The translations under genes and the position numbers were made by a program. From NCBI GenBank assembly GCA_022113835.1, contig JAILWY010000029.1, positions 5,238,001 through 5,302,000 of the forward strand: DNA of 64,000 nucleotides. Reading direction: 5' to 3'. The notes beneath the pieces were generated by a model. It made no database searches and had not been told where the DNA came from. It saw only the letters and a list, made by a program, of their open reading frames with translations. This stretch comes from Atopsyche davidsoni. Lineage: Eukaryota > Arthropoda > Insecta > Trichoptera > Hydrobiosidae. How positions within the stretch are numbered: position 1 is the first letter of the stretch; every line of letters starts with the position of its first letter. Below are positions 50,179 to 63,362 of this stretch, in pieces.

Positions 50179-53100
50179 CTGTGCGCATCGGGAAAACAAG
50201 TCTTTATCAAATGCACAAAAGAAACGTGTACAGAGAGACAGCGAGGCGACTATGTTCAGACCTTACGGCTCCTTCCAACTGGATTAAAACAATTGTCAAT
50301 TCAACAAGGGACAGGCTCGATAGCTCATAATGTCATCGAGTGATTTACACAATAAAGCAAAACTCATTTTAGATGTAATTTTATTAACTTCAATTTATTT
50401 TTCGTTAAAGCACTTCATTAGCTTTGTGTCTTTGTCGCGAGCTTTATTTTTAACGACTTCCTTTAACGCTTCGACCTCCTTTTTCACTGATTTAAAATTA
50501 AGTAAAGTATTTTTAAATACTTGATATGAGCAATCCACATTAGGAATAACGGGCCAGCGTGTTTCAACAGCAAGAATGTTAAATTTATATTTTATTTTGA
50601 GCAAAATAAATATATATTTAAACCGAAGCATTAAAAATTTATTTTTCAAAAAGGCTGAATACAGTCTTCAATGAAAAATAGCTCAGCTCCAGACGCATTC
50701 GCGATTTTTTTCTCAGAAAATTTTCACTATTGTCTCTAAACAATGGATTATTTATTTTAACCAAAAATATTGAAACAAGTCAATGTTTGTTATGTTACGT
50801 TTGGTAAAAAGTATAAAGCATTGCAATTTCATTGTTTAGAAATGGAGTATCTTTTCTGAAAGCAGAGCGCGTGTGCACGTCGCTAGGCTTGCTTCGCGTT
50901 TGCTCAAAGCGTAGGCACAAAACTAACGCAAGTTGCATTGTATTTATTAATAAATTAGAAAAAGCAGTATGATATATTAAATGGACTCGCTAAATCCGTC
51001 TTTAGCGGTATGACCTGAACATATTCGGTTACAAAAAATAAAAAAGAGTGTGTACAGAAAGAGAACTAAAAATTCACAAGAAGTATTATAATAATGAATT
51101 ATGAAAAAAACGAATTTTACAAGACTCTAGCACAAGAGAAGAGTGTGGGGCGAGAGGGTGACAGACAGACGGACACTTCACCAGGAGCAGTGCGGGGGCG
51201 TGAGCGCTGCGGAAGCCCGGCAATATCGTTTTAACTTTCCCAGAACGGGGCTCTCCTAAGCGGCGGTGCGTCCGGAGACGCGTCACAGCATACCATACCT
51301 TGGTCTCCGTTCTACTCGGTACTCTATCCACCAACATTACGGGGAGAAGGCGAGGGCCATCGCTAGTTTGGGTGAATGAAGTTGATTTTGGCGTCCTCCA
51401 GATCTACGGGGACTGAATACCAAACCAAGCAAAGACTCGAGCGGACCATTTTTCTTTTAAAACCTTCCATTATACAACCAAACAGTATTTTATAAAAATC
51501 AGAGAGTCTAAGCCACAAAATTTCTCAATTCTTAAAATATAATGTATTGGAGAGTTTTTAAAAATATTAATGAATATATTTTATTATTTTGTTGTATAGT
51601 TTTAGGTTGTTTTGTTTACTAAAAGAAATATGTATCATTATTTGAATTGAGCCGTCGAGTTGGACATTTACCAATTTGTAACTAAATTTATAAATAGAGA
51701 GGGCGTTATGAGAAACTTTACTAATAAAAAGGAACTATGGGCAGAAATTTATCTTTCTTTAAAGTATAACAACGTTTAAACTGAGGTCTTATTATTTTTC
51801 CGAGAGACTTGTCTGTGAGATAAGCTAACCTCAAAAAAATAACAAGCGTCTCTACATTTTAAGAACAAAAGATTAAAGTGTATTTATTCACTTTAGTTTT
51901 CTGCCTTAAATCGTCACACTAAAGAAACGTTTCTTCCGTTGCAATCCTAGTGGTAACGTTGAAACGTTACAGAGCAGATATTTATACAATTGAATTTCTG
52001 ATCTTTCGGCCAATATCTTTTAAAACGATTGCATTGGAGTGAACATTATTTTCAGTTAAGAATAAATGTAGATGTTTTTAAGCAGTTTTAACGATGTTAT
52101 GATTTAAATAAAAGGTAATTAAATTGTGTAATGACCGTGGACATATAAATAGAAGTTCTATAGGGTTTATATTGAATGCATATGTCAGTGAGTGACTTCT
52201 TATGATGGAAAGGTACATTGAATAGAATACAAAGAACTTTCTGGTGATTTACCTCTTGGATACGTAGCCTGGAGTGTCGTTTTACACATCTGTCTAAACT
52301 GGAAGTTTTAGATTCAATAGTAAACACAAAATCAACCTATCGGAAACATCCAGAGAACAAACCGTTGCTGCAAATCTGTACCTTCCGCGTAAAATTGCTT
52401 AGTCACACTTAAATACCTCGAATGGGATATCTTATAGTGCTAATAAAAGTATTGCATGAAATATCTTATTATTGTAACGTTATGATAGTTTTGTTTATTT
52501 GACTTAAAACACTTTTTCCACAAAAGTACGTGCAGTAAAGATAATCAGTTTTTTTAATCAAAAGATTTTAATTATCGGTTTTTCTTTTGTGTGTTTGAAT
52601 AATTTAATAAAGTTTTTACTATTGTTCGAAAGCAACCAGCGATGTGTCGTGTGAGTGTTCAAGGTACAGATTCAATCATTTATAAGTAAAATAAAAATGT
52701 CCTGAACAGTATCGGAGTTTGAATTAATTATTTTTTAGTCACATTTTTAGTTCATGCGTCATATTTTTGTTAGTTACATGTTTAGTATACATTGAATGTT
52801 ATGTTATTTATTTTAAAACAATAATAAAATATAAGCAATGTAAAAAATAATTAACCTATTTTCAGTTACTAAACTGAAGTTTCAGTGTTTGATGATAAAA
52901 ACAATACTATTATTAATAATTAAGCAAAATAGTAAGGAAGGAAATAAAATACCTCACTATTAGTTTATCTATTTACGATTTATTCTAAATCAAAAATGAA
53001 CTTCAAATATATTTTGATTCAATATTTAACTAGACAATATTTAATTAGATTAAAAAATACTCATTACCATTCATAAAGGAAAATTTACCGCTCAATATTT

Positions 53101-56100
53101 TACTAATTATAATATTGAAAAATATTTAGGAATTTTGATAAATATAAATAAATTCAATGACCACGAAAGAAATAATTTGTCATTATATTTCTATACTTGC
53201 GATTCGTCTATTATATCGATGTTGGAAAGGAACGTTGATTTAACGGCAGCACAATTTTTTTTGACATTAAATTCATCAAACGCTAACTTTTAGAAAATCT
53301 ACCATATGAAGCAATTATTACAAAATTTTCTTTAAGAAATGCATTTGAATAATCTATTTTAAAATTTATTGTGCAGTGGTTAAGTCATTTATTCTTTCCA
53401 ACATTGATCAATAAATATATCTGGTGTGATTTCTTGATTTCTTCCGGTGAGTTCGGGTGTTTTAAGCAGATTCTATTTGCGTCCGAGGAAAATGTTGAAA
53501 AGCTTCGTTCAGGCATTGATTTATTAAAAAGGCTGCCTTTTCATTATGAAAGTAATTTTTAGATCTATTATTATTGTATTTATCTATTATTTTACTCAAG
53601 TATTCAAATAGAACCAACCATGATAGTAAACTCATCCATATTTGGCTATTGAGATATGACGCTAAACTCTATTCTATATATAATTCAATCTTAGTTCTTA
53701 GTATTGCAAACAGCGCACTCAGTGCAGGGAAAAAATAGACAGTTGTTTTAAATAAAATAAGTGAATCGCACTTGGAAAAATTATTTGAATAAAAGTGATT
53801 TTTAAAATAGTAAATGGCTGTTATAAAAATACACAATAAACAACCAGGTGTAAAGAAAACACACGTGAAAAATTAAATGTGCCTGTTGTACTATAATTTT
53901 ATTAAAAGTGAACACTAACACAAGAAAATGACTAAAACATATTTACGGTTAGGATGTCGTCGCATTTTAACATTTAAGCGTGCATTTGTATATAGTTTGA
54001 AGTATTTTACTTATTTAAAATTATACACTGGAGCATTGCAAACACAAGAAATGCATTGAATTTATTGCGCGTACGTGAGAACAATAATTATATATGGTCA
54101 ATAAACATTATAGTTCATATTGTACTTATATTTGAGAAAGAAACTTTAGTGGCAATATAAAAATACTTTATACACATATAATATAATCTCAACCAAAAAT
54201 GAAAAAAACATCATGTTTATCCAATTTAGGTTTGGTCTGTATTAGATGTGAAACGTTTATATATTGGCATGCTCAGTTCCGTGCGTAACAGTAGTGATGT
54301 AGATAAGGTTTGGTAAAGATGTGTTGGTTGCTTACTGTGATTGCTCAGAAAACTTTCAGGTGACGTGGTTTGAAAAAAATGTGACAAAAATGCCTTCCGT
54401 TTCGATAAACATTTTACCCAAAATTCTAATGGCTAAACAACACTTAAAAAAAACATATTTTCATTCTACAATGTAAAATGACGGAATATGAATGGCTCAG
54501 ATATTAAGTACGTATAAATATACATTTATTTTAAACAATCTCACAGCGGGAATAAGCTATTTTCACATTTACACGGAACCGATACCCAAGATGGTAATAG
54601 CATAAATGCTATATCAGCTTGAAAAATGACCAAGTTTCATAAATGTTTATTAAAAATATGTAAAATGCATAATCGTTTTCAAAATGATTGAATACGATAT
54701 CCATAAATAATTTTAGAAATGAATACAAAGAATGTGATTGTAACAATAATTTGAATTTTTTTTTCCGTGATGTTATTTTGGTGGAAATTTTTGTCACATT
54801 TTAATATCAATATTGAATATTGCATTGATATTGAGTATCCTAGACACGCCGAGGAACATATTTCCATCTGCTTTCAACTGCCATCGTCACAATCCACAGA
54901 AGCGAGTCAGACCGAACATTGTGAGTGCTCTTCTCACGCCAGCTATTAGATCACAAAAGAAAGAGACAGCATAGAACACAGAGTCTGGTGCAATCGGTAT
55001 GTGCTCAAAAACAATCTTGTCTTGGCTGTTGTCTTGTAAAAAAAATTAAAATAAAATAAATAAACACATCCATTTCTATTTAAAAACAGAGTTACGATTA
55101 TACACCATAAAGCCAGCCATACACTACGCATTTCTGTGTTTCACGTCAATATGCACGCACATGATATGATGTGATATCATATGTCACACTGTACGATGTG
55201 TCTTACTGTAGAATTACATGAAATAATAGAATAACTTGTATAACTGTACACAATATATAAATGAAGACACTGGACACTGAGTTGGCGTGTGTATATAATA
55301 TCAAAATAGTAAAAAGATTTATATTTATAAATCTATATCTGTTTTAATATATAATTGCAAGGTTATTTTTTATTTCACTAAGCAGAAATATTAATTTAAC
55401 ATTGACTGTTAAACCCACTTCACTCGTGTTTGAAAAAAAATCATAGTAGTGTCTTCAAATATCAAACCGGAAAATATAAAAATATATCATGATCGTATAT
55501 CATGGAAAAAGATATGATAGATATCATATCACAGTATTCAGGGTAAAATACCACTCCTTTGTAAAGCATTGTGATATGATATAATTCAATCTACAACAAG
55601 CGATTACGACTGCAATAAGTAAAGGAGGTTTTATTAGGAGAAAATTTTATTATCGTTTGTTGTTTTAATTATCATAAAAAATATTTTGAACAATATATTA
55701 CAATGAATAATAAAGTATATATATTGCCGTTTAGTGACAACATGTATCATATAGTAGACTTAAAATTATCATAATCAAAACTAACAATATTTTTAACGTT
55801 TCTGACCTACAAAAATGTTTTTTTTAAATTCAGAGACGTAAAAGAAATTTGAATGAAAAATATTTTTGCCATAAGTTATGATTAGTCAACAGCTAATAAT
55901 AACGTGGCTATGTACAATTTAAATGGACTGGTAAGGTTTTTGATACTTGTTGTCGACTTGTGGGCATCCAAACGTTAGTTTGATACTGTACAACGAGGTA
56001 ATATTAAATATAAAAATGAAAATTCAATCGAAAGATGTACACATTGACGCGAAGAAAGAGTGTGTGTATGGCGTGTGACGCTCCTGCAGATGCTCAGATG

Positions 56101-56477
56101 CACATGCAAGAGCGTCGTTCAGACGTGCGTAGTCTATGGATAACTTAAATAATAACATTACCTCTTTGAATGGGTGTCATCCTTTGTACGTTACATTTAG
56201 TGTCACTATTATTAGTGTTTTTACCGTTTGTTTGATCCGATTGTTTTTTTTTCCTTCTTGATTAATGTTTTATTTGTTTATATTACTTTTGAAACAATTT
56301 GGAGTTCATGGTATCATAATTTTTATTTCAATAAACATCAATATAATAATTGTATATGTTATAACAACATGCATTTTGTAACATTTAAATATAAGCAACA
56401 TTTAAATGTATGTATATAGGGTTTAGAAAAGCAGAATAACCTACGCTCCTAGCACTATGTATATCATATATGATCAG

Positions 56478-56531
56478 CTACAGTATTAGTAGTGGCTCTT
56501 CGTCCGCGTGCTCAACTTCCTCGCTGCACGT
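56478..56531 (-). CDS. Candidate alternative terminal exon of PMCA (17 residues)
   Basis: Follows a strong acceptor (pyrimidine-rich, TTTCCGCAG|A). Read in phase 0 it encodes TCSEEVEHADEEPLLIL and stop. A short acidic tail would replace the calmodulin/PDZ tail. The opposite strand also has an open frame (56470-56694), so the strand is not certain. Confidence 0.3.
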   Translation of the reverse strand, partial: TCSEEVEHADEEPLLIL

Positions 56532-57478
56532 CTGCGGAAACCGAAGGACACCCAAGCAACGATTCACGGCAATCTTTAAACTTCAATTGTATTTGGCAAC
56601 TCACTATGCAAAACGCGGTATTGGACAAACTTTGTTTTATTTGTATTATCTACTTCATGAGAATATTTTTCACTCTCCACAACCGATATTTTAGTTCAGC
56701 AATCACGCTCAGATAGCATTCCTAATAATATTTCTTTACCACCAGTGATAGTTCGAGCATGAAAAATACTCTTAGTAAAATGTGCAAATTTATAATAAAG
56801 CTTCAAAAGTTATTTTGCAATCTAAATAAAAAAAAACAATACCTTATTTTAAACTTTCAATCAGAACAAAGTTCTTCTTTCTATTGTTTTTGATAAATTG
56901 AAAAATAAAGTGACAATTTACTGATTTTTTAAACAAGTTATATTAAAAAAACCTGAATTGTTAAAAGTAATACAGACAAATCAGACGACAGCTCTTTAAC
57001 ATAGCGAGTTGTAAAACGACAGCGTAGTATATTCAATTGAAGCTTAAAGATTTGAACAGATCTTTATTAAGGCCTTCCTGTTTCTGCAGCCATGCGACGG
57101 ATCACCGAATCATCAGGGTTGTTTGTGAGATATTTCAGGAGGTATATTTTTTTAGGTTAGGTTGTGACAAATTGATCTTTGTATGTAAATACGATAGCTC
57201 AAACGCACAGCTGTCTGGACTTTACAAATAATGCTTGTATATTTAATCAAACGGGGAATCTAGAGTGGACGCGGAATCTGGATGGCGTCGAGTTTGAGAT
57301 GTTAATTTACAAGTCAATATTTGGCAAGATCTGTCTAAAATAAAATCGACTAGCTTTGCAAGAGTGGAGGAGTTTTTTCGGGAGCTAGTTCTAAAGGGAT
57401 GGGAAGAATATTAGTAAATAAATGCAAGGTTATAATTAATGCTACTGCTATAATACGACATCTTCAAAAACTACAAAG

Positions 57479-57495
57479 TTAGGTTAGGTTAGGTT
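57479..57495 (+). repeat. Short interstitial TTAGG run
   Basis: Three TTAGG units, then TTGAGG. Confidence 0.85.
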
Positions 57496-58260
57496 GAGGA
57501 AATAAGGAAAGGCTTTTTTTGGATTTGAGAGGAGACCGTTTTGAAATTTCATTATTCGGCGTGTCTGATCAATAAATCAATGTGAAATGTGACCAAGTCA
57601 AAGTATGAATGATTGACGAATAATTTGATGTGATATTCACATCCCTGAAATACATATTATATGACTGTGTAAATGTTAATATTTCAGGTGAAATATTAAC
57701 CTATAAAAACCATGAATATTATGTGTTTTCATATTGTATATTTTAAGAATTTGATCTGTGTTTGATGGCAATATTCTTCTCGTAATCTTTACAAAATATT
57801 AATAAAAAAACATCAACACAAAAAATGGATCAAATTCCCAAAATCTACAACGTATTATTTAACTTTTTACTTTGTGGTAAATAATTGAGGTTGACTTGAT
57901 TTTATAAAATTGACTTGGTCATTTTGACTTTCTTTTATATAACGTATTGAATAAATGAAACGTTCTTTGTATCATTTCATCTAAAAATAAATACCAAGAA
58001 GATCTTTTTGTCACAATGTTTGTATTATGTATTAATATGAATTGTTAGTGTAATATATATATCTTCTGAAAATTCTCACAAACAGTTCCTGGAAGCTCAC
58101 GCAAAGAGACACGTGTACGTATAGAGATCAAGTAACACTTCCAGTTTACTGACAATAAGCATTTGAAGCGTTGTTTTTTTCAAATGACATTGACTGTTTC
58201 AAAGGTTTCAAAATAAAGACATCCAAATACAATATTCAACATCTACAGTGAGCGACATAC

Positions 58261-58346
58261 GACTGGCTTGACCGTGTTGGCCATTTCGAACGGCAAGTCT
58301 CGCTGTCGTTCAAAATGGCGCTTCACCGCCGCTGCCTCAAAGCTTT
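58261..58346 (-). CDS. Candidate exon, possibly PMCA C-tail or an internal first exon
   Basis: Acceptor-like GGCCAG|A and donor GTC|GTATGT bound 86 nt that read SFEAAAVKRHFERQRDLPFE then MANTVKPV, ending phase 0 and so compatible with the exon at 50110-50178. Entry needs one carried base, unlike the phase-0 entry of the other PMCA tail exons. The internal ATG (58282-58284) has a strong context GAAATGGCC, so this could be the first coding exon of a short transcript. GC-rich compared with its surroundings. Confidence 0.35.
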
Positions 58347-61300
58347 CTGGCCACACAATATGCAAGGGAAGAATTAAAATAAATAAGCCAATATTTAAAT
58401 TACAATATATGTAAAGGATAAATGAATCATTTTTCCTTAGGTAAATGATATTCATATAACAAACCCTTTTCACACAATATTTATATCTTACAGCATGCAT
58501 TGGAACTCATGATAATAGTAAGCGACCGAAACCACACAAATTGCTTGTGCTTTCAGTAAAATTTACCTGGCAGTAAAAGCAAGCTCGGGTTTGAGGAATT
58601 TTAATAGAGATCCAATATTCTGACAGCTTTACTTTTGAATAAATAACAAATAGCTTAGATTTGTAAAGAAAAATTATAATTAACTGATAATATAGTATAT
58701 ATATAAGATCATGTATATGATGCCAATGTATCGTTTATAAAAAGCTATATTTAAGATCAATCCAGCTATATACAGGTTGTCAAAACTGTTGCTCAATTCG
58801 AGTCAAAGAAAATAACAAATTATTGTTGTACGGTTATATCAAATATCAGTGATAGAATTTTCACCGTACAAACGGAATTGATTGTCAAAATTGAAACAAG
58901 GCAAAGCTGATGATGAACCGGAAAAGGGAGGAACCTGGCGGGAGTCAGCTTTGCCTCCTCCTCGAAAGTAGCAGAAAACATGGATAGGATCTAGGTCTCC
59001 GACTTTTACTTATATAACCTGACGGTAGAATTCTTCTGAAATCCAACTAAATCATTAAAATATTAATTTTTGACAAACAAATAATTAAATTCTTAAGCAG
59101 CGATATGTTTGTGATGCTGTGTATATAATACAAGTAATAATATACATATATATAAATTAAAAAAAATCATTTTTGATTAACAGCAAATGCATGGCCAGAA
59201 AAAGCGAAACAGGACGGCGGTATTCGGGTCTTACACAGTTATATGAGACAGATACAATGTCAACGCACGCACAATGTTGTCTAACAACCACGAGACCAAA
59301 TATGGCCGTTAAAAAAATCAGTTACGACTTGTATAGTTTTTAAATAAAGTGCTGTTGCACATCACATCTAATATAATAGTTTAAAAAATATTTTCATTTA
59401 CGTAGTGGACGTGGTCCGTGGGTGCGAGACGTCTAACTCTACCACAAGTTTTTGTTTCTTGCAACATTGATTTTTTATTTAGAATACGTCTACGTGTAGA
59501 TAAAAGTTTTCTAGGAGAAAGAGAAGAATTCCATTGATAAGGTAAAGACAAATTAAATTCAGATATTATTTTTATTAATTACCGATCGCTTTTTTTCCAA
59601 GACAGCGCAACGTATTCAATATATAATTTCTAATTTGGTAAATTTTTCGAAGTAGCATGCAGGAATACAAGAAATTTGCTTTACTCGCCTTATAAAATCT
59701 ATCAAGAAATTTATAAAAATATATTTACTGTTTTAAAATACTATTTCATAAAAAAATATGGATTAATTATGAATTATAAACATAATACACTTATGGTTAT
59801 ATTTTGCGGGTAAAATAAGACATTTACGTGATTTATTATGCACGCCACTGAATACTAGAGATCAGTTATAGATTAGAATAGATATAAAAGGTATCAAAGA
59901 TTAATCAAAGTTGTTTTAATGATTGAAAGAATTTAGCACCGTCATTAACTGTTAAAAATAAAACGTCTTTTTTGTTTACACGTAACTACACGAATCAGTT
60001 TTTAGCAATTGATTTAAAAACAAGAGATTCTTTCTAACCTGGTTTTGAAAATTAATAAATAAATTATCAATTAATAAATAAAAAAAGAAATTATCAAGAG
60101 GAATGAGAAAAACTTCTTAGAAATTGATTTGGCTTGACTTGGATCTCACGTCTGATGAGTTTTTACCAGTAAAAATATATTTCAATCACGTTTCAATTGC
60201 CTTTATGAGAAAAGCCTTGTAAAAGTATATTTGTTTATAACAAATTTCGAAATGACATAAAATATCCTTAATTTGGTGAATATTGAATGAAGGATTCACA
60301 TTTGCCTGAATCAATATCCTTTAAAAATATTTATCAATTAGATAAATAATTTGAGTCTTTATTTTAGTGCGTGATTCAAAAACATTAAAAATGTTACGTT
60401 CTTATCAAAATTGAGGCATTGCTTTTAGAATGTGCTTTATAATAAAAGCGTAAGGCGGTAAAATATGTTATTATATATAAAACCATAAAACTGAACGATT
60501 GGCGTGTCTTGGAGATAAAGCGATCGATGTGGGGATATCGAAGAGACGATTATTAAACTTTTTTTTAAATAATAAGGGGTGGTTCAATCTGTAAGACACT
60601 TCATGAAGTTTTTAATATTTTTAACAAAATATTTCTTCTATCATTTTGATGGACTCGCTCAAAAATTTTACGACTAATTTGCAAACAAGTTTCAATCAAG
60701 CTTTTATAAAGTACGCTTTTTTAGTATATTTGTATGATTTTAGACACATATTATATAATTTTATATTCTTGATTATTTTGAGTATTTATTTTTATAATTA
60801 AATATTTTGACATATCTCGTCGAGCCAGCGATAAGTCGTTTTAATGATAAACTTAAGAACACTTATTTTATGGCTGAAATAAGTTATCCAAATAGGTATT
60901 TTATGATTTTATAACATACTTTATTTGATGAATTTATATTTATGGGGATATTTGATAATTTTACCCACTCTGCAGTATTTTATTTTGTACATTGTTTTTA
61001 AGGTTATGTGTTTGAATTTGAATGTTATATTAATTTTTCTTGGGTAGACAACACAAGGCAAATGTCGAAGGGATAAAAAAAGTCAGACACAGCCGCTGAA
61101 TGGTTCTTTCTGTTTACTTTCCTACTCTTGGAGAGGTGTGGTTACAGACTCCTAGGCTCGGGTGTCTCCCTTCGTGGAATATAGATAAAAAAAATACCCG
61201 CTGACTCGACGATCAATGTGTTTTTATAAGGATACACACGTTATACATTTTGAATATTTAATTTACCTGGCGTGTATCGTATACCGAAAATTAATCTACT

Positions 61301-62094
61301 GCTAATTTAGGATAGAAGAGAGATAAGTGAAGAATAAAGATAGGATAGTAAGGTGAGAGTATTTTAGGTTAGTAATGCTAAAATATGTTTTAGTAGATAT
61401 TTTTAGGTTAAATAGTTTTTGTCATGGTTAGATTAGTATTTACGAGAAGTTATTTTAATTTAAATTTGCCACAATTAGGTTTGGTTAGGTTAAGAGTTGA
61501 CACCTCATTTTTGTGAAAATATTTTTAGGTTACGATAGATTTGCCACGATAAGGGTAAGATAGGTTACGTCTAATATTATTCAGTTAGTTTTTAGATCCG
61601 AGGGTTTACTAAAGTTAGATTAGTTTGATTAAAGTTCGTCAGATGAAGCATTGCGGTTTCAGTTCGCAGGTGCTTCGGGACTTGATGATGATTCTCATTA
61701 TCTGCAGCAGCAAGCCCGAAACATCAGAGATTCATCATCAACTCTCGTGTGTACTTGATAACCAAATCAACGATGTTCCTTTAAGATAAACATTTTTTTT
61801 TGAAACCTTGCTAGAGGTATAAATACAACTACCGTGAATATAATAAAACTGTTTTTGTCAAAATTAACATTTAAGTTAAAAATTTTAGTGAAAAGGATGT
61901 TTTTTTGAGGTTATGTCGAAGATAGTTGAGATGTCTAGTAAGGTATTAACAACAATATACTAAAGATCGAATGAATGCATAGTTTTGAAATGAATTGTAA
62001 AAAGTGTAATATTACAGTTCAGATAAACGAGACGCAGACAAATTGACATGGAAAATTTAAACAAACAATACATGAATACCACGATATTTTCTGG

Positions 62095-62108
62095 TTAGGT
62101 TAGGTTAG
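62095..62108 (+). repeat. Short interstitial TTAGG run
   Basis: Two TTAGG units plus TTAG. Confidence 0.7.
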
Positions 62109-63116
62109 TTATGAAGTCAAGACATGATAGTAAATAGTAGAAATCGCTGTGAAAGCAATAATACAGAGTGACTTGATCTAAATTTAGTACACGTCGTGAT
62201 ATCTTTTAGTGAAAAGACTTCTTATAATCAGCGAATGATTAAAGATGAATTCTATGTGTATATTTAAAATCAAAACAAAACCATACATTTATCCAACCTT
62301 TAGTATACTGCGTGTGTTCATTGCGTGGTATTAACATTCATATAATTTCCAACGCCATGTTTTGACGTTGAGTAAGGCTATTTTGACAGATTTCCTTTAT
62401 TTTGTCAAAAACGTATTGACATGTGTAATTTTTTTATTTTTATTCATAGGTGTGAATTTATTTTTAACACCTCACGGTTTGATGCGTGATAAATTGTTTC
62501 AGGATGTTTTTGAGTCGATTAGTTTGATGTCTCGTGGTTTTCTATGATCTTGACTGATCGCTTAGTGTCTTTGATAAGGTTCCTTAAAAATATTTTTGAG
62601 ACACAAGATTGCTATACAATAATGAAAAAAACTTTATTTCAAGAATTATTTATGCTGAGATTTTAATTTGCTTGATAAAACCGTTGCCTAGCTGTTTGGT
62701 TCTTGTTTTAATAGTCTATATATTTTATATTAAGGAATTTGAGTATCTATATATTGTAATGATCTTGACTAACTTGTGTTAATATTTTATTGTTATGGAA
62801 GTTCTAAATGATGATAGTTTAAACATTTTAAACTTAGTTTCAATCCACTAACATTTAAGTAAAATACAATAGCCTTTAAAGTGCTCATGACTTCATCTAC
62901 ATACACTAAGGTATGTTTAGTAAACAGATATTATACCATAAGCACGTTGAAACGACCCGTAGTTTACAGTAATGAAAGTATATTGAAACACATTAAAAAA
63001 CTGTTTCAACTATCAACATTTGGATTACGAAGCCTTATCAAGTGGACCGCGCGCTGCGTAGGATTGTTTCGGATATTCGACGAGTACCGGTCGGGTTAGT
63101 TAGTAAGGGAGCCAGG

Positions 63117-63362
63117 TTAGATGTCGCTGGTGATGGCCGAGCGAGTGGCTTGGGCGGTGGAGCTGGTGGCAGGGGCGTGCACGCTGATGCGCCGATGCTC
63201 CGCCAAAAAATTGTTTAAGAGCAAACGACGGCCCATCACCAGCTCCGCATTTTGCTGAAAAATTAAACTCAATTCAGCCTCTCGCTCTCTCCGCTCCTGC
63301 TCACTCGCGCCAGAGACCCGAGCTTCATGACACAACACTCCAGTCAGGCACTCGCAGGACTC
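63117..63362 (-). CDS. Terminal coding exon of unknown protein, possible alternative PMCA tail
   Basis: An 81-residue open exon in phase 0 after acceptor ATCTTCAG|G. It starts ESCECLTGVLCHEARVSGAS, continues with an Arg/Glu-rich stretch (SEQERREREAELS) and a helix-like QNAELVMGRRLLLNNFLAEH, and ends SAITSDI with TAA. The last three residues SDI fit a class I PDZ ligand. GC-rich relative to its surroundings, which supports coding. It could be another PMCA 3' end or the last exon of an unrelated gene; I recognise no family. Confidence 0.5.
   Translation of the reverse strand, partial: ESCECLTGVLCHEARVSGASEQERREREAELSLIFQQNAELVMGRRLLLNNFLAEHRRISVHAPATSSTAQATRSAITSDI

Larger units (their letters stand above)
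45840..63116 (-). other. Long 3' introns of the PMCA gene
   Basis: About 17 kb, AT-rich. Apart from the candidate exons it holds a B-box-like SINE trace (49007-49040, minus strand GGGTTCGATTCC), a splice-bounded GC-rich patch at 51100-51420, an ambiguous open segment (54838-54951), GATATCATAT-type palindromes (55160-55580) and a TTAGG run. No RNA gene is recognised. Confidence 0.5.
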
